From positions 18,019 to 82,018 of the forward strand of contig NZ_FRBC01000014.1 of the NCBI RefSeq assembly GCF_900142515.1: a DNA stretch of 64,000 bases. The letters are read 5' to 3'. The DNA is from Pseudoselenomonas ruminantium. GTDB lineage: Bacteria > Bacillota > Negativicutes > Selenomonadales > Selenomonadaceae. Within the stretch, counting starts at the first letter, position 1. Each line of letters starts with the position of its first letter. The notes beneath the pieces are model-generated. The model was given only the letters and a program-made list of their open reading frames with translations, had not been told where the DNA came from and did not search any database. Below are positions 7,758 through 16,729 of this stretch, piece by piece. A program made the position numbers and the translations under genes.

Positions 7758-9218
7758 TTGGCTTACAAGGATTTGCGGGAGTTTATGGCGGATTTGGAGT
7801 CCAAGGGGCTCTTAAAACGCATTAAGACTGAAGTTGACCCGGAACTGGAGATTACGGAAATCACCGACCGGGTATCCAAGATGGAGGGGGACAAGAATGT
7901 CGCCCTGCTCTTTGAGAATGTCAAGGGTTCCAAGATGCCCGTGCTCATGAATGCTTTTGGCAGCTATGAGCGTATGGCGATGGCGCTGGGGGTGGAAAAG
8001 CTTGATGATGTGGGGGACGAATTGCGGGAAATGCTGAAGCTTCCCTATGTGTCCCTGCAGAACAAGATGAGCGTTGTGACCATGATCCCCATGATCAAGC
8101 GGGCCATCAACTTCCCAAAATATGTGAAGAATGCGCCCTGTCAGGAAGTGGTGGAGACGGAGAATCCGAATCTGGACGAAATCCCCATCCTTAAATGCTG
8201 GCCGGATGATGGCGGCCCCTTCGTGACCCTGCCGCTGGTATTCACGAAGAACCCCAAGACGGGCAAGCGCAATGTGGGCATGTACCGCCTGCAGAAATAC
8301 GACAGCCGCACCACGGGGATGCACTGGCATATCCATAAGAACGGCGCCGAGAACTTCCGGGATACGAAAGCCCAGGGTGGCGACCGCATCGAGGCGGCTG
8401 TGGCCATCGGCACGGACCCGGTGGTGACTTATGCCGCTACGGCACCGTTGCCCCGGGATATTGACGAGATGGTCTTCGCCGGTTTCCTGCGGCATAAATC
8501 CGTGGAAATGGTCAAGTGCAAGACTGTGGATATCGAAGTACCTGCCCATGCGGAAATCATCTTGGAAGGTTATGTGCTGACGGACGAGAAGCGCCGGGAG
8601 GGTCCCTTTGGCGACCATACGGGCTACTACTCTCTGGCGGATGATTATCCCGTGTTCCATATCACGGCTATCACGCATCGCAAAGACCCGATTTATTTCT
8701 CCACGGTGGTGGGCAAGCCACCTATGGAAGACTGCTACCTGGCCAAGGCCACGGAACGCATCTTCCTGCCGCTGTTGCAGCAGATGCAGCCGGAAATCAT
8801 CGACATCAACATGCCGTTGGAAGGCGTGTTCCATGATTGCTGTATCGTTTCCATCAAGAAGCAGTATCCCATGCAGGCCCGCAAGGTCATGCATGCGCTC
8901 TGGGGCATGGGGCAGATGATGAACGTCAAGATGATCATCGTGGTGGATGCCCATGTCAACGTGCAGGATTTGAAGGAAGTTTGGTGGCGGGTGTATAATA
9001 ACATCGATGCCAAGCACGACCTGGAAATCGTGGAAGGCCCGCTGGATGTTCTCGACCATTCCTCGCCCATGGCAAAGTGGGGCTCCAAGATGGGCATTGA
9101 TGCCACCAAGACCTGGCCGGAGGAGGGGCATACCCGCGAATGGCCGGAGGAAATCAATATGAGCGAGGAAATCAAGGCCAAGGTTGATGCCAAGTGGAAG
9201 GAGCTTGGTCTGGATTGA
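7758..9218 (+). CDS. UbiD family decarboxylase
   Basis: A 486-residue protein of normal UbiD length. It starts at TTG 7758, supported by AAAGAGGAGG seven bases upstream. Characteristic segments are MYRLQKYDSRTTGMHWH (prenyl-FMN and metal pocket region) and EGPFGDHTGYYSLADDYPVF with the catalytic Glu. UbiD enzymes use prenylated FMN for reversible decarboxylation of aromatic or polyprenyl-aromatic acids. Its stop overlaps the start of a UbiA-type prenyltransferase, so a quinone role, probably in menaquinone synthesis, is the best inference. No ubiX (prenyl-FMN maker) is in the window. Confidence 0.88.
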   Translation: MAYKDLREFMADLESKGLLKRIKTEVDPELEITEITDRVSKMEGDKNVALLFENVKGSKMPVLMNAFGSYERMAMALGVEKLDDVGDELREMLKLPYVSLQNKMSVVTMIPMIKRAINFPKYVKNAPCQEVVETENPNLDEIPILKCWPDDGGPFVTLPLVFTKNPKTGKRNVGMYRLQKYDSRTTGMHWHIHKNGAENFRDTKAQGGDRIEAAVAIGTDPVVTYAATAPLPRDIDEMVFAGFLRHKSVEMVKCKTVDIEVPAHAEIILEGYVLTDEKRREGPFGDHTGYYSLADDYPVFHITAITHRKDPIYFSTVVGKPPMEDCYLAKATERIFLPLLQQMQPEIIDINMPLEGVFHDCCIVSIKKQYPMQARKVMHALWGMGQMMNVKMIIVVDAHVNVQDLKEVWWRVYNNIDAKHDLEIVEGPLDVLDHSSPMAKWGSKMGIDATKTWPEEGHTREWPEEINMSEEIKAKVDAKWKELGLD

Positions 9219-10063
9219 TAGATATTAAAGCCCATATCAACAACGTGGCCTTGCACCACACGATTTTTGACCTGCCCTTTGCCTTTATGGGGGCAGTGCT
9301 GGCGGGGGGGGGCAGCCCCAGCCTCCATGATTTGTTCTGGATTGCGCTGGCCATCACCACGGGGCGGGCGGCGGCGCTGGCGCTGGACAATCTGGCTGAT
9401 CTGAAGTATGACAGCCAACAGCCTCGCATGAGCTACCGGGCCATGGTGCAGGGGCGCATCAGCAAGACGGAGGCCAAGGTCTTCATCGTGATCTGCCTGC
9501 TGCTGATGGTCCTGTCCGTGCTCCAGCTGCATCCCGTCTGCATTTACCTGCTGCCGTTGGCGGCGCTGCCGTTCCTGATTTATCCCTTCACCAAGCGTTT
9601 TACCGGCTGGTGCCATCTGTTTTTGGGCGTGGCGATTGCCATGGCTCCGGCAGGCGGCTGGGTAGGTGTCAGCGGGGAAATCACGACACCGATGGTGCTC
9701 CTGTGTATTGCTGTGGCGCTTTGGATTGGTGCCTTTGACGCCATGTATGGTGCGCAGGATGAGGAATTCGACAAGAGCCAGGGCCTGCATTCGTTGGCAG
9801 TCAGTTATGGAGCAAACAATGCGTTCAAGCTCTCGGCTGCGATGCATGTCATCTGCATAGCCTGCTTCTTTGCTGTGGGCGTGATGATGTCCTTAGGCCA
9901 GTTCTATTTCATTGGCGTAGGTATCGCCGCAGGTACCCTGATCTATCAGCATCGCATTGTAAGCCCTACAGACTTCAGTCAGGTGACACAACGCTATTTC
10001 ATGCGTAACGGCATTGTATCCGTGGCTATCTTTGTCTGTACTTGGCTAAGTTTTTATTTATAG
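9215..10063 (+). CDS. UbiA family prenyltransferase (quinone biosynthesis)
   Basis: An integral membrane protein with 7-9 hydrophobic helices. The two Asp-rich motifs are present: ALDNLADLKYDSQQPR for prenyl diphosphate-Mg2+, and DAMYGAQDEEFDKSQGLHS. The second resembles 4-hydroxybenzoate or futalosine-pathway (MqnP-like) enzymes. I favour TTG 9215, which overlaps the ubiD-like stop as TTGA with GGAAGGAG ten bases upstream; an in-frame GTG at 9194 would give seven extra residues. It would attach a polyprenyl tail to an aromatic acid for the neighbouring UbiD enzyme to decarboxylate. Confidence 0.88.
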   Translation: MIDIKAHINNVALHHTIFDLPFAFMGAVLAGGGSPSLHDLFWIALAITTGRAAALALDNLADLKYDSQQPRMSYRAMVQGRISKTEAKVFIVICLLLMVLSVLQLHPVCIYLLPLAALPFLIYPFTKRFTGWCHLFLGVAIAMAPAGGWVGVSGEITTPMVLLCIAVALWIGAFDAMYGAQDEEFDKSQGLHSLAVSYGANNAFKLSAAMHVICIACFFAVGVMMSLGQFYFIGVGIAAGTLIYQHRIVSPTDFSQVTQRYFMRNGIVSVAIFVCTWLSFYL

Positions 10064-10086
10064 TATCCCAAAATTGAGGTGACTCT

Positions 10087-10947
10087 ATGTCCGCAAAGAT
10101 TCTTGAAGGTAAGTTTTTCGCACAGCAGTTAAAAGATGATGCCGGCAAACGGGCGGTGGCCTTGCAGGAAAAGTTTGGCCGTGCACCGGGGCTGGCGGTT
10201 ATCCGTGTGGGTAATGACCCGGCTTCTGAAGTCTATGTCCGCAACAAGGACAAGGCGTGTGCTGCTCTGGGTATTTACTCGGAGGTCATTGCCCTGCCGG
10301 AAGAGACGACGAAAGACGAACTCATTGCCCGTATTGATGCATTGAATGCTGATGATAAGATTGACGGTATTCTCGTGCAGTTGCCGCTTCCTGCCCAGAT
10401 TGCGCAGTTTGAGGCGGAAATCCTCAACCGCATTGACCCGTCAAAAGATGTGGATGGTTTCCATCCTGTCAATGTGGGCAAGATGGTGACGGGCGAGCCA
10501 GCCCTTTTGCCCTGCACGCCGGCAGGCTGTATCCGCATGCTGGAAATGGCGGGCATTGAGATTGCGGGCAAGCGTGCCGTGGTCATTGGCCGCAGCAATA
10601 TCGTGGGCAAACCTATGTTCCATTTGCTCATGGGCAAGAATGCCACGGTGACGGTGTGCCATTCCCGCACGGAGAATCTGGCGGAAATCACCCGTCAGGC
10701 GGATATTCTCGTGGCGGCCATCGGCAAGCCTCAATTTGTAAAAAAAGATATGGTAAAACCAGGTGCGACGGTCATTGACGTGGGCATCAACCGCATTGCC
10801 CCCAAGAAATTGGTGGGGGATGTGGATTTTGACCCCGTCAGCGAAGTGGCAGGCGCCATTACGCCGGTACCGGGAGGCGTAGGCCTCCTGACCGTAGCCA
10901 TGCTGATGCAGAATGTCGTGCAGGCGGCAGAAGCGCACCTGAGATAG
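10087..10947 (+). CDS. folD: Methylenetetrahydrofolate dehydrogenase/cyclohydrolase FolD
   Basis: A 286-residue bifunctional enzyme that converts 5,10-methylene-THF to 10-formyl-THF using NADP. Signatures are DKIDGILVQLPLP, KDVDGFHPVNVG, PCTPAGCIRMLE, the Rossmann GRSNIVGKPM and the C-terminal PVPGGVGLLTVAML. It starts at ATG 10087 after a GAGGTGACTCT site. It lies just upstream of fhs, so both C1-folate steps are encoded together, although a terminator-like structure stands between them. Confidence 0.96.
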   Translation: MSAKILEGKFFAQQLKDDAGKRAVALQEKFGRAPGLAVIRVGNDPASEVYVRNKDKACAALGIYSEVIALPEETTKDELIARIDALNADDKIDGILVQLPLPAQIAQFEAEILNRIDPSKDVDGFHPVNVGKMVTGEPALLPCTPAGCIRMLEMAGIEIAGKRAVVIGRSNIVGKPMFHLLMGKNATVTVCHSRTENLAEITRQADILVAAIGKPQFVKKDMVKPGATVIDVGINRIAPKKLVGDVDFDPVSEVAGAITPVPGGVGLLTVAMLMQNVVQAAEAHLR

Positions 10948-10956
10948 GTAGATAGA

Positions 10957-11035
10957 GACCATAAAGGACTCCTATCTTCCCCCTCGGGGGAAGTGGTGCG
11001 CAGCACCAAAAGGGGCACCCTTATCGGTCTTTTTC
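10957..11035 (+). terminator. folD terminator enclosing a REP-like double hairpin
   Basis: Outer arms GACC-ATAA and TTAT-GGTC flank the structure, and TTTTTCTT follows. Inside are two compact hairpins: CTTCCCCCTCGGGGGAAG (10976-10993) and GGTGCGCAGCACC (10995-11007), followed by AAAAGGGGC. The inner unit matches the repeat family at 23790-23911. Confidence 0.65.
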
Positions 11036-11078
11036 TTATATAAGCTTTATGTTTTATTGCAGAGGAGAAGAAAGCTCA

Positions 11079-12746
11079 ATGAAAACCGATGTGGAAATTG
11101 CGCAGAGCGCAGAAATGCAGGACATTCGCCGTATTGCTGAGAAACTTTCCATCTCAGAAGACGAACTGGAACTCTACGGCAAATACAAGGCCAAAATCAG
11201 TCTCGATGCCTGGCAGCGGGTGAAAGACCGGGAAAACGGCAAATTGGTGCTGGTAACGGCTATCAACCCCACGCCGGCTGGTGAAGGCAAGACCACGACC
11301 AGCGTAGGTCTCGCCGATGCCTTCCATAAACAAGGGAAAAAAGTAGCTGTGGCCCTGCGTGAACCTTCTTTAGGCCCCTGCTTTGGTCTCAAGGGTGGCG
11401 CTGCCGGCGGTGGTTATGCGCAGGTCGTGCCCATGGAAGACATCAACCTGCACTTCACGGGTGACTTCCATGCCATCACGACGGCTCATAACCTGCTGGC
11501 AGCTGTGATTGACAATCATATCCAGCAGGGTAATGCCCTCGATATCGACGTGCGCCGGGTGGTCTGGAAGCGCGTCCTCGACCTTAATGACCGCGCCCTG
11601 CGTCATGTGGTGATCGGCATGGGCGGCAAGGCTCATGGCGTGCCCCGGGAAACCGGCTTTGATATCACGGTAGCTTCGGAAATGATGGCGATTCTCTGTC
11701 TGGCGTCTGACCTCGAGGATATGAAGAAGCGTCTGGGCGAGATCGTGGTGGCCTATACCCGTGATGGCCGTGCGGTCAGAGCCAAGGAACTCAATGTAAC
11801 CGGTGCTTTGACCCTGCTCTTCAAGGATGCCATCAAACCGAACCTCGTACAGACTCTGGAAGGCACGCCGGCCTTTATCCATGGCGGCCCCTTTGCCAAT
11901 ATCGCGCATGGCTGCAACAGCGTCATGGCGACGAAGTTTGCGCTGAAATTTGCCGATGTGGTAGTGACGGAAGCTGGTTTCGGTGCGGACTTGGGCGCTG
12001 AGAAATTCCTCAATATCAAGTGCCGCTTCGCGGGTATCCATCCCGATGCAGTGGTCATCGTGGCCACGGTGCGCGCCCTCAAGATGCACGGCGGCATGGA
12101 CAAGAAAGACCTCGGTCAGGTCAATATGGAAGCCTTGGAAAAAGGCATGCAGAACCTCGAGAAGCACATCGAGAACATCCAGAAGTTCGGCCTGCCGGCA
12201 GTAGTGGCCATCAATGCCTTCCCGACGGATACGAAAGAGGAACTGGACTTTGTGGAAGCTGCCTGCAACAAGCGTGGCGCCGAAGTGGCTCTGTCCGAAG
12301 TCTGGGCAAAAGGCGGCGAAGGTGGCCTGAAGCTGGCCGAAAAAGTCGAAGCAGCTATGCAGAAGGAAAACAACTTCCACTTTATCTACGAGACAGAACA
12401 AAGCGTGGAGGAGAAGATCACCGCCATTGCCAAGGAAATCTATGGTGCTGATGGCATTGCTTTCACCGCTGCAGCCAAGAAGCAGCTGGCAGAGATCAAA
12501 GAACTGGGCTTTGACAAGATGCCAATCTGCATGGCCAAGACGCAGTATTCCCTGTCTGATGATGCCACGAAGATTGGCCGTCCAGAAGGCTTCACGGTTA
12601 CGGTGCGCGAACTGCGGATTTCCGCTGGTGCCGGCTTTATCGTGGCTTTGACGGGCAATATCCTGACCATGCCGGGCCTGCCCAAGAAGCCCGCCGCTGA
12701 GAATATGGACATTGATAACGACGGTAAGATTACCGGCTTGTTCTAA
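11079..12746 (+). CDS. fhs: Formate--tetrahydrofolate ligase
   Basis: A 555-residue ATP-dependent ligase that makes 10-formyl-THF from formate, the entry to C1 metabolism in anaerobes. The nucleotide loop [20 protein letters not shown] lies near residue 65, followed by [20 protein letters not shown] and late [16 protein letters not shown] start at ATG 11079 (AGAGGAGAAG upstream) rather than an in-frame ATG ten codons earlier that lacks an SD. A ~590-bp mobile repeat lies between its stop and the next terminator. Confidence 0.96.
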   Translation: MKTDVEIAQSAEMQDIRRIAEKLSISEDELELYGKYKAKISLDAWQRVKDRENGKLVLVTAINPTPAGEGKTTTSVGLADAFHKQGKKVAVALREPSLGPCFGLKGGAAGGGYAQVVPMEDINLHFTGDFHAITTAHNLLAAVIDNHIQQGNALDIDVRRVVWKRVLDLNDRALRHVVIGMGGKAHGVPRETGFDITVASEMMAILCLASDLEDMKKRLGEIVVAYTRDGRAVRAKELNVTGALTLLFKDAIKPNLVQTLEGTPAFIHGGPFANIAHGCNSVMATKFALKFADVVVTEAGFGADLGAEKFLNIKCRFAGIHPDAVVIVATVRALKMHGGMDKKDLGQVNMEALEKGMQNLEKHIENIQKFGLPAVVAINAFPTDTKEELDFVEAACNKRGAEVALSEVWAKGGEGGLKLAEKVEAAMQKENNFHFIYETEQSVEEKITAIAKEIYGADGIAFTAAAKKQLAEIKELGFDKMPICMAKTQYSLSDDATKIGRPEGFTVTVRELRISAGAGFIVALTGNILTMPGLPKKPAAENMDIDNDGKITGLF

Positions 12747-12774
12747 GTTAAGTCAATAAAAGGCTGTGAAAATA

Positions 12775-13368
12775 GCAGTTTGTTGGTGCGAGCTGGAACA
12801 CAATTCGTTACAAAGCAGTGGGGCGGCGGTGGGAATACTTTTTCGCCGCTCCACTAAATGACCCGCCAGCAGAAGTACGCATCTTCCAGCTACCTGCGCC
12901 GGGCAGGCCGGCGGCGCTCCTGTCAACGAAGCGCCAAGCATATACTGTTTGCGGGCCAGCCCTCACTTCGTTCGGACAGTCGTTCCGTCGGCGAAAAAGC
13001 ATCCCCACCGCCACCCACCGTTACGTTTGAGTATATTGCTATGTTCCGGCTGTAAGGTGCAAGCACATCGATGTTCTTGTTACAGGAGAACCGAGTTCGT
13101 GTCAATTGCCAAAATCGTGACAGGGGGCGAACGGGGGAGTGCTTTTTCTGTGGGAGCGACCGTCTAAGCGCAGCGAAGACCGGCCCGACGTAGGCAGCAG
13201 CTAAAGAGCACACTGAAAGACGCGCCGCTGGCCTGCCCGGCGCAATCTAGCTAAACATCTCTAACCTTACAGGGAGGGTCGTTTAGCGGAAACAGAAAAA
13301 GCACTCCCCCGTGAACCCCTGCTGCGTATGAACGGGATACCTTCAGCACGAACTAAACTACAAACTGC
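12775..13368. mobile_element. Palindromic MITE-like element, copy 1 (complete)
   Basis: A 594-bp intergenic element ending in inverted GCAGTTTGT. It is flanked on both sides by AATA, a 4-bp target duplication. It is a giant imperfect palindrome of two half-units centred near ACATCGATGT (about 13067). Each half holds a GCGCCGGGCAGGCC-type GC palindrome and a GGGAATACTTTTTC or GGGAGTGCTTTTTC box, repeated inverted at its other side. Read in reverse complement it aligns along its whole length with 47908-48494, and its first ~165 bases match 63836-64000. Only short chance reading frames occur in it. It sits between the fhs stop and its likely terminator. Confidence 0.85.
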
Positions 13369-13373
13369 AATAA

Positions 13374-13412
13374 GGCAGTCCGCCGACTCAGTCGAGTCAG
13401 CGGGCTGCCTTT
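13374..13412 (+). terminator. Likely fhs terminator displaced by repeat element
   Basis: GGCAGTCCGC-GACTC pairs with GAGTC-GCGGGCTGCC, then TTTG. It directly follows the mobile repeat, so the repeat probably inserted between fhs and this hairpin. Confidence 0.65.
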
Positions 13413-13433
13413 GTTATTCGGTCTGGTGAAGCA

Positions 13434-13469
13434 TAAAAAAGAGGCTCCGAAAGGAGCCTCCTTCTTTTA
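13434..13469. terminator. fba terminator
   Basis: GAGGCTCC-GAAA-GGAGCCTC is flanked by A6 on one side and CTTCTTTT on the other, so it can end transcription from either strand. It lies 15 bases past the fba stop. Confidence 0.8.
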
Positions 13470-13483
13470 TGCCGATCAGGCAA

Positions 13484-14479
13484 TTATTTTGCGTTGATGA
13501 GCGCCATGATTTCGTCTGCACGACCATCGGAACCGAGAACTTCTTTGATTTTGTGTTCAACGAGTTCCTTGATGTAAGCGCGGCCATCAGCAACATACTG
13601 ACGCGGGTCGAAGTGGCCCGGGTTAGCCATGAAGTGCTCACGGATACCAGCCGTAAGAGCCAGACGCAGGTCGGAGTCGATGTTGATCTTGCAAACTGCG
13701 GATTTAGCAGCTTTGCGGAGCTGATCTTCAGGAATACCGATAGCATCGTCCAGTTTGCCGCCGTTAGCGTTGATGATCTGAACGTACTTTGGAATAACGG
13801 AAGAAGCACCATGAAGAACGATCGGGAATTCCGGAATCTTCTTCTCGATTTCAGCCAGGATATCGAAACGCAGTTCGGGCGGTACGAGAACGCCTTCAGC
13901 GTTGCGCGTGCACTGTTCCGGCTTGAACTTGAATGCGCCATGGGAAGTACCGATAGCGATAGCCAGGGAGTCTACGCCAGTTTCTCTGACGAACTCTTCA
14001 ACTTCTTCCGGCTGCGTGTAAGCTGCTTCATGAGCAGCAACCTTAACATCATCCTCGATACCAGCCAATTTGCCCAGCTCAGCTTCTACGCAAACGCCAT
14101 GTTCATGTGCGTAAGCAACAACTTCCTGCGTACGTTTGATGTTCTCTTTGAAATCATAATGAGAACCATCGAACATTACAGACGTGAAACCGTCATCGAT
14201 GCAAGCTTTGCAGGTTTCGAAATCTGCGCCATGGTCGAGGTGCAGAGCAACAGGAATGTCGTTGACTTCCAGAGCAGCCTCAACGAGGTGACGGAGATAC
14301 GGGCCCTTTGCATATTTGCGGGCACCAGCGGATGCCTGCAGGATAACCGGGGAATTCAGCTCAGCAGCTGCTTCCGTGATACCCTGTACGATTTCCATGT
14401 TGTTGACGTTGAAAGCACCGATAGCGTAGCCGCCTTCGTAAGCTTTCTTGAACATTTCTTTAGTTCCAACTAATGGCAT
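13484..14479 (-). CDS. fba: Class II fructose-bisphosphate aldolase
   Basis: A 331-residue zinc aldolase that splits fructose 1,6-bisphosphate in glycolysis and runs in reverse for gluconeogenesis. Zinc and substrate motifs are in order: AIGAFNVNNME, LHLDHGADFETC, a VEAELGKLAG Glu, AIGTSHGAFKF and LHGASSVIPK. The ATG at 14479 follows an AGGGGGT site. A -10-like TATAAT lies on the reverse strand at 14532-14537, but I see no convincing -35. The gene stands alone between terminators and the divergent metal ATPase operon. Confidence 0.95.
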   Translation of the reverse strand: MPLVGTKEMFKKAYEGGYAIGAFNVNNMEIVQGITEAAAELNSPVILQASAGARKYAKGPYLRHLVEAALEVNDIPVALHLDHGADFETCKACIDDGFTSVMFDGSHYDFKENIKRTQEVVAYAHEHGVCVEAELGKLAGIEDDVKVAAHEAAYTQPEEVEEFVRETGVDSLAIAIGTSHGAFKFKPEQCTRNAEGVLVPPELRFDILAEIEKKIPEFPIVLHGASSVIPKYVQIINANGGKLDDAIGIPEDQLRKAAKSAVCKINIDSDLRLALTAGIREHFMANPGHFDPRQYVADGRAYIKELVEHKIKEVLGSDGRADEIMALINAK

Positions 14480-14677
14480 TTTTCATTACCCCCTAAGAAT
14501 ACTGTTCAATATTTTTTGTTGAACCTTGATTATTATATCATAGAAAATACTTCTCGTATAGGCTCTGAAAAAAAAATGCATGATTTTATATAACAAATGT
14601 GAATAATCCATTTGGTTTATTTTTACTCCAAATAGTTCATTCTTTCGTTTTTTTCTGTTATCTGTTCCAGAAAATGC

Positions 14678-14710
14678 TATAATCTATTCAACAAATGAAT
14701 GATTGTTCAT
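14678..14710 (+). promoter_or_regulatory. Promoter and ArsR/SmtB-like operator of metal ATPase
   Basis: A TATAAT (14678-14683) with a weak -35 is followed at the expected transcription start by the palindrome ATGAATGATTGTTCAT (14695-14710). The TGAA-N6-TTCA core is like operators of metal-sensing ArsR/SmtB repressors. No such repressor is encoded nearby, so the regulator would act from elsewhere. Confidence 0.5.
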
Positions 14711-14756
14711 ATATAATAATGACTGGCTGCAACAGCTGGTTCAGGGAGGAATGCTT

Positions 14757-16691
14757 ATGAATCAGAAGCAGAAGAAAAATCTTGTGCGCATTGTCGTGGC
14801 TGCTGTCCTGATGATTGCCCTGGCTTATGCGCCTTTGGCGGGACTGCCTCGTTTTATGGCTTATCTCGTGCCTTATTTCATCATTGGTTATGATATTTTA
14901 TATAAGGCAGGCAAGGGAATCAGGAACCGCCGTGCTTTTGATGAAAGCCTGCTCATGGCCATTGCCACTATCGGTGCTATAGCACTGGCTGTTTATGAGG
15001 ATGGTGATTACACGGAAGCGATTGCCGTCATGCTTTTCTATCAGGTAGGGGAGTGGTTCCAATCTTATGCTGTGAACCGCAGTCGCCGGGATATCAGCGA
15101 TCTGATGGACATTCGTCCAGACTATGCGAATCTGCAGCAGGCAGATGGTGTGATTGAGCGGGTCGATCCATATGAAGTAGAGATTGGCAGTGTCATCGTA
15201 GTCAAGCCCGGCGAAAAGATTCCTCTGGACGGTGTGGTAGTAGAAGGTACTTCCAGTTTGAACACGGTAGCTTTGACTGGTGAATCCTTGCCACGGGAGG
15301 CCAGGGAAGGCGATGAAGTCATCAGTGGCTGTGTCAATATCAATGGTCTTTTGAAAATCAAGACTACCAAGGAATTTGATGAGTCAACGGCTTCCAAGAT
15401 CTTGGAGATGGTGGAAGATGCCAGCTCCAGGAAGTCCCGATCGGAGGACTTTATCAGTAAATTTGCCAGAGTTTATACACCGATTGTTGTATATGCGGCT
15501 TTGGCTTTGGCCTTTTTGCCGCCGCTGGTGCGTTGGTTTGGCATGGGCATGGCCCCTGAGTGGGGAACCTGGATTTACCGCGCTTTGACGTTCCTGGTTA
15601 TCAGCTGTCCTTGTGCATTGGTGGTCAGCATACCGCTCAGTTTCTTTGCCGGTATCGGCGGTGCCAGCCGTCAGGGGGTGCTGGTAAAGGGATCGAATTA
15701 TCTGGAAACCTTGTCGGAAGTGGATACGGTGGTCTTTGATAAGACTGGTACATTGACAAAAGGTGTTTTTCAGGTCAATGCCATCCATACGGATAAGTTA
15801 GATCAAAATGAGCTGTTGCATCTTGCTGCTCATGTGGAGCGCTATTCTACCCATCCTATTGCCGAATCCCTGCGCAATGCCTTTGGCAACGAGGCCGATG
15901 GCTGCCAGGTGGAAAAGGTAGAGGAAATTGCTGGGCATGGTATCCGTGCTTTGGTCAATGGCAGGATCGTCTGTGTAGGCAATGCCAAGATGATGGATGC
16001 CATCGGTGCCAAATGGCATGAATGTGATGAAGTGGGCACGATGGTTCATGTGGCTGTGGATGGAGAGTATGCCGGCCATATCATCATTGCGGATGTGGTG
16101 AAAGACCATGCTCATGAAGCAATTCGTGCACTTAAACGCAATGGCATCAAAAAAACGGTCATGCTCACTGGTGACAGCCGCAGGACAGCGGATAAGGTGG
16201 CGGCAGATTTGCAGCTGGATACGGTATACAGCCAGCTGTTGCCGCAGGATAAAGTGGCCAAGGTCGAAGAGCTGCTGCAGCAGAAAAAGACTGGCAAACT
16301 GGCCTTTGTGGGAGATGGCATCAATGATGCCCCGGTACTCTCCCGTGCTGATGTGGGGATTGCCATGGGAGCTTTGGGTTCAGATGCAGCCATAGAAGCT
16401 GCTGATATAGTGCTGATGGATGATGATCCATTAAAGATTTCAGTGGCGAAGCGTATTGCCCGTAAGACTTTGCGGATTGTCAAACAGAATATTTGGTTCT
16501 CTGTTGGAGTCAAGGTACTGGTGCTGATTTTAGGCGCTCTGGGCTTTGCTAATATGTGGGCGGCTATTTTCGCTGATGTGGGAGTTATGGTTCTGGCTGT
16601 TTTGAACGCTGTACGGGCAATGTTTGTCCCTAAGTCTGTCTGGCAGGTAAAAGAAAACAGCCGCAACCTTCCGGATGCGACTGTAGCGTGA
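14757..16691 (+). CDS. cadA: Zn/Cd/Pb-type P1B ATPase exporter
   Basis: A 644-residue heavy-metal ATPase. The ATG at 14757 has GGGAGG eight bases upstream; earlier in-frame starts lack spacing. Motifs are TGES (actuator), the SCPCALVVSIP metal-binding CPC, DKTGTLT with the phosphorylated Asp, STHPIAESL (HP locus), GDGINDAPVL and a late FADVGVMVLAVLN membrane segment. CPC plus the late Asp fits the Zn2+/Cd2+/Pb2+ efflux class. There is no N-terminal HMA domain; a separate HMA gene follows 38 bases downstream. Confidence 0.92.
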   Translation: MNQKQKKNLVRIVVAAVLMIALAYAPLAGLPRFMAYLVPYFIIGYDILYKAGKGIRNRRAFDESLLMAIATIGAIALAVYEDGDYTEAIAVMLFYQVGEWFQSYAVNRSRRDISDLMDIRPDYANLQQADGVIERVDPYEVEIGSVIVVKPGEKIPLDGVVVEGTSSLNTVALTGESLPREAREGDEVISGCVNINGLLKIKTTKEFDESTASKILEMVEDASSRKSRSEDFISKFARVYTPIVVYAALALAFLPPLVRWFGMGMAPEWGTWIYRALTFLVISCPCALVVSIPLSFFAGIGGASRQGVLVKGSNYLETLSEVDTVVFDKTGTLTKGVFQVNAIHTDKLDQNELLHLAAHVERYSTHPIAESLRNAFGNEADGCQVEKVEEIAGHGIRALVNGRIVCVGNAKMMDAIGAKWHECDEVGTMVHVAVDGEYAGHIIIADVVKDHAHEAIRALKRNGIKKTVMLTGDSRRTADKVAADLQLDTVYSQLLPQDKVAKVEELLQQKKTGKLAFVGDGINDAPVLSRADVGIAMGALGSDAAIEAADIVLMDDDPLKISVAKRIARKTLRIVKQNIWFSVGVKVLVLILGALGFANMWAAIFADVGVMVLAVLNAVRAMFVPKSVWQVKENSRNLPDATVA

Positions 16692-16729
16692 GACCATTCC
16701 TGTAGGATACAAGAAAGGATGTAGTTTTT

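Noticed and set aside
7812..9131. A 439-codon reverse-strand open frame opposite the UbiD gene
   Set aside because: Antisense to a conserved full-length UbiD protein and lacking any motif or ribosome site.
12753..13213. Several 60-100 codon frames in the region 12750-13220
   Set aside because: They lie within the palindromic mobile element on both strands, are not kept between copies and have no ribosome sites.
12775..13368. CRISPR array, as an explanation for the repeated GC-rich blocks
   Set aside because: The repeats are inverted and of variable spacing, there is no regular repeat-spacer pattern, and no cas genes are present.
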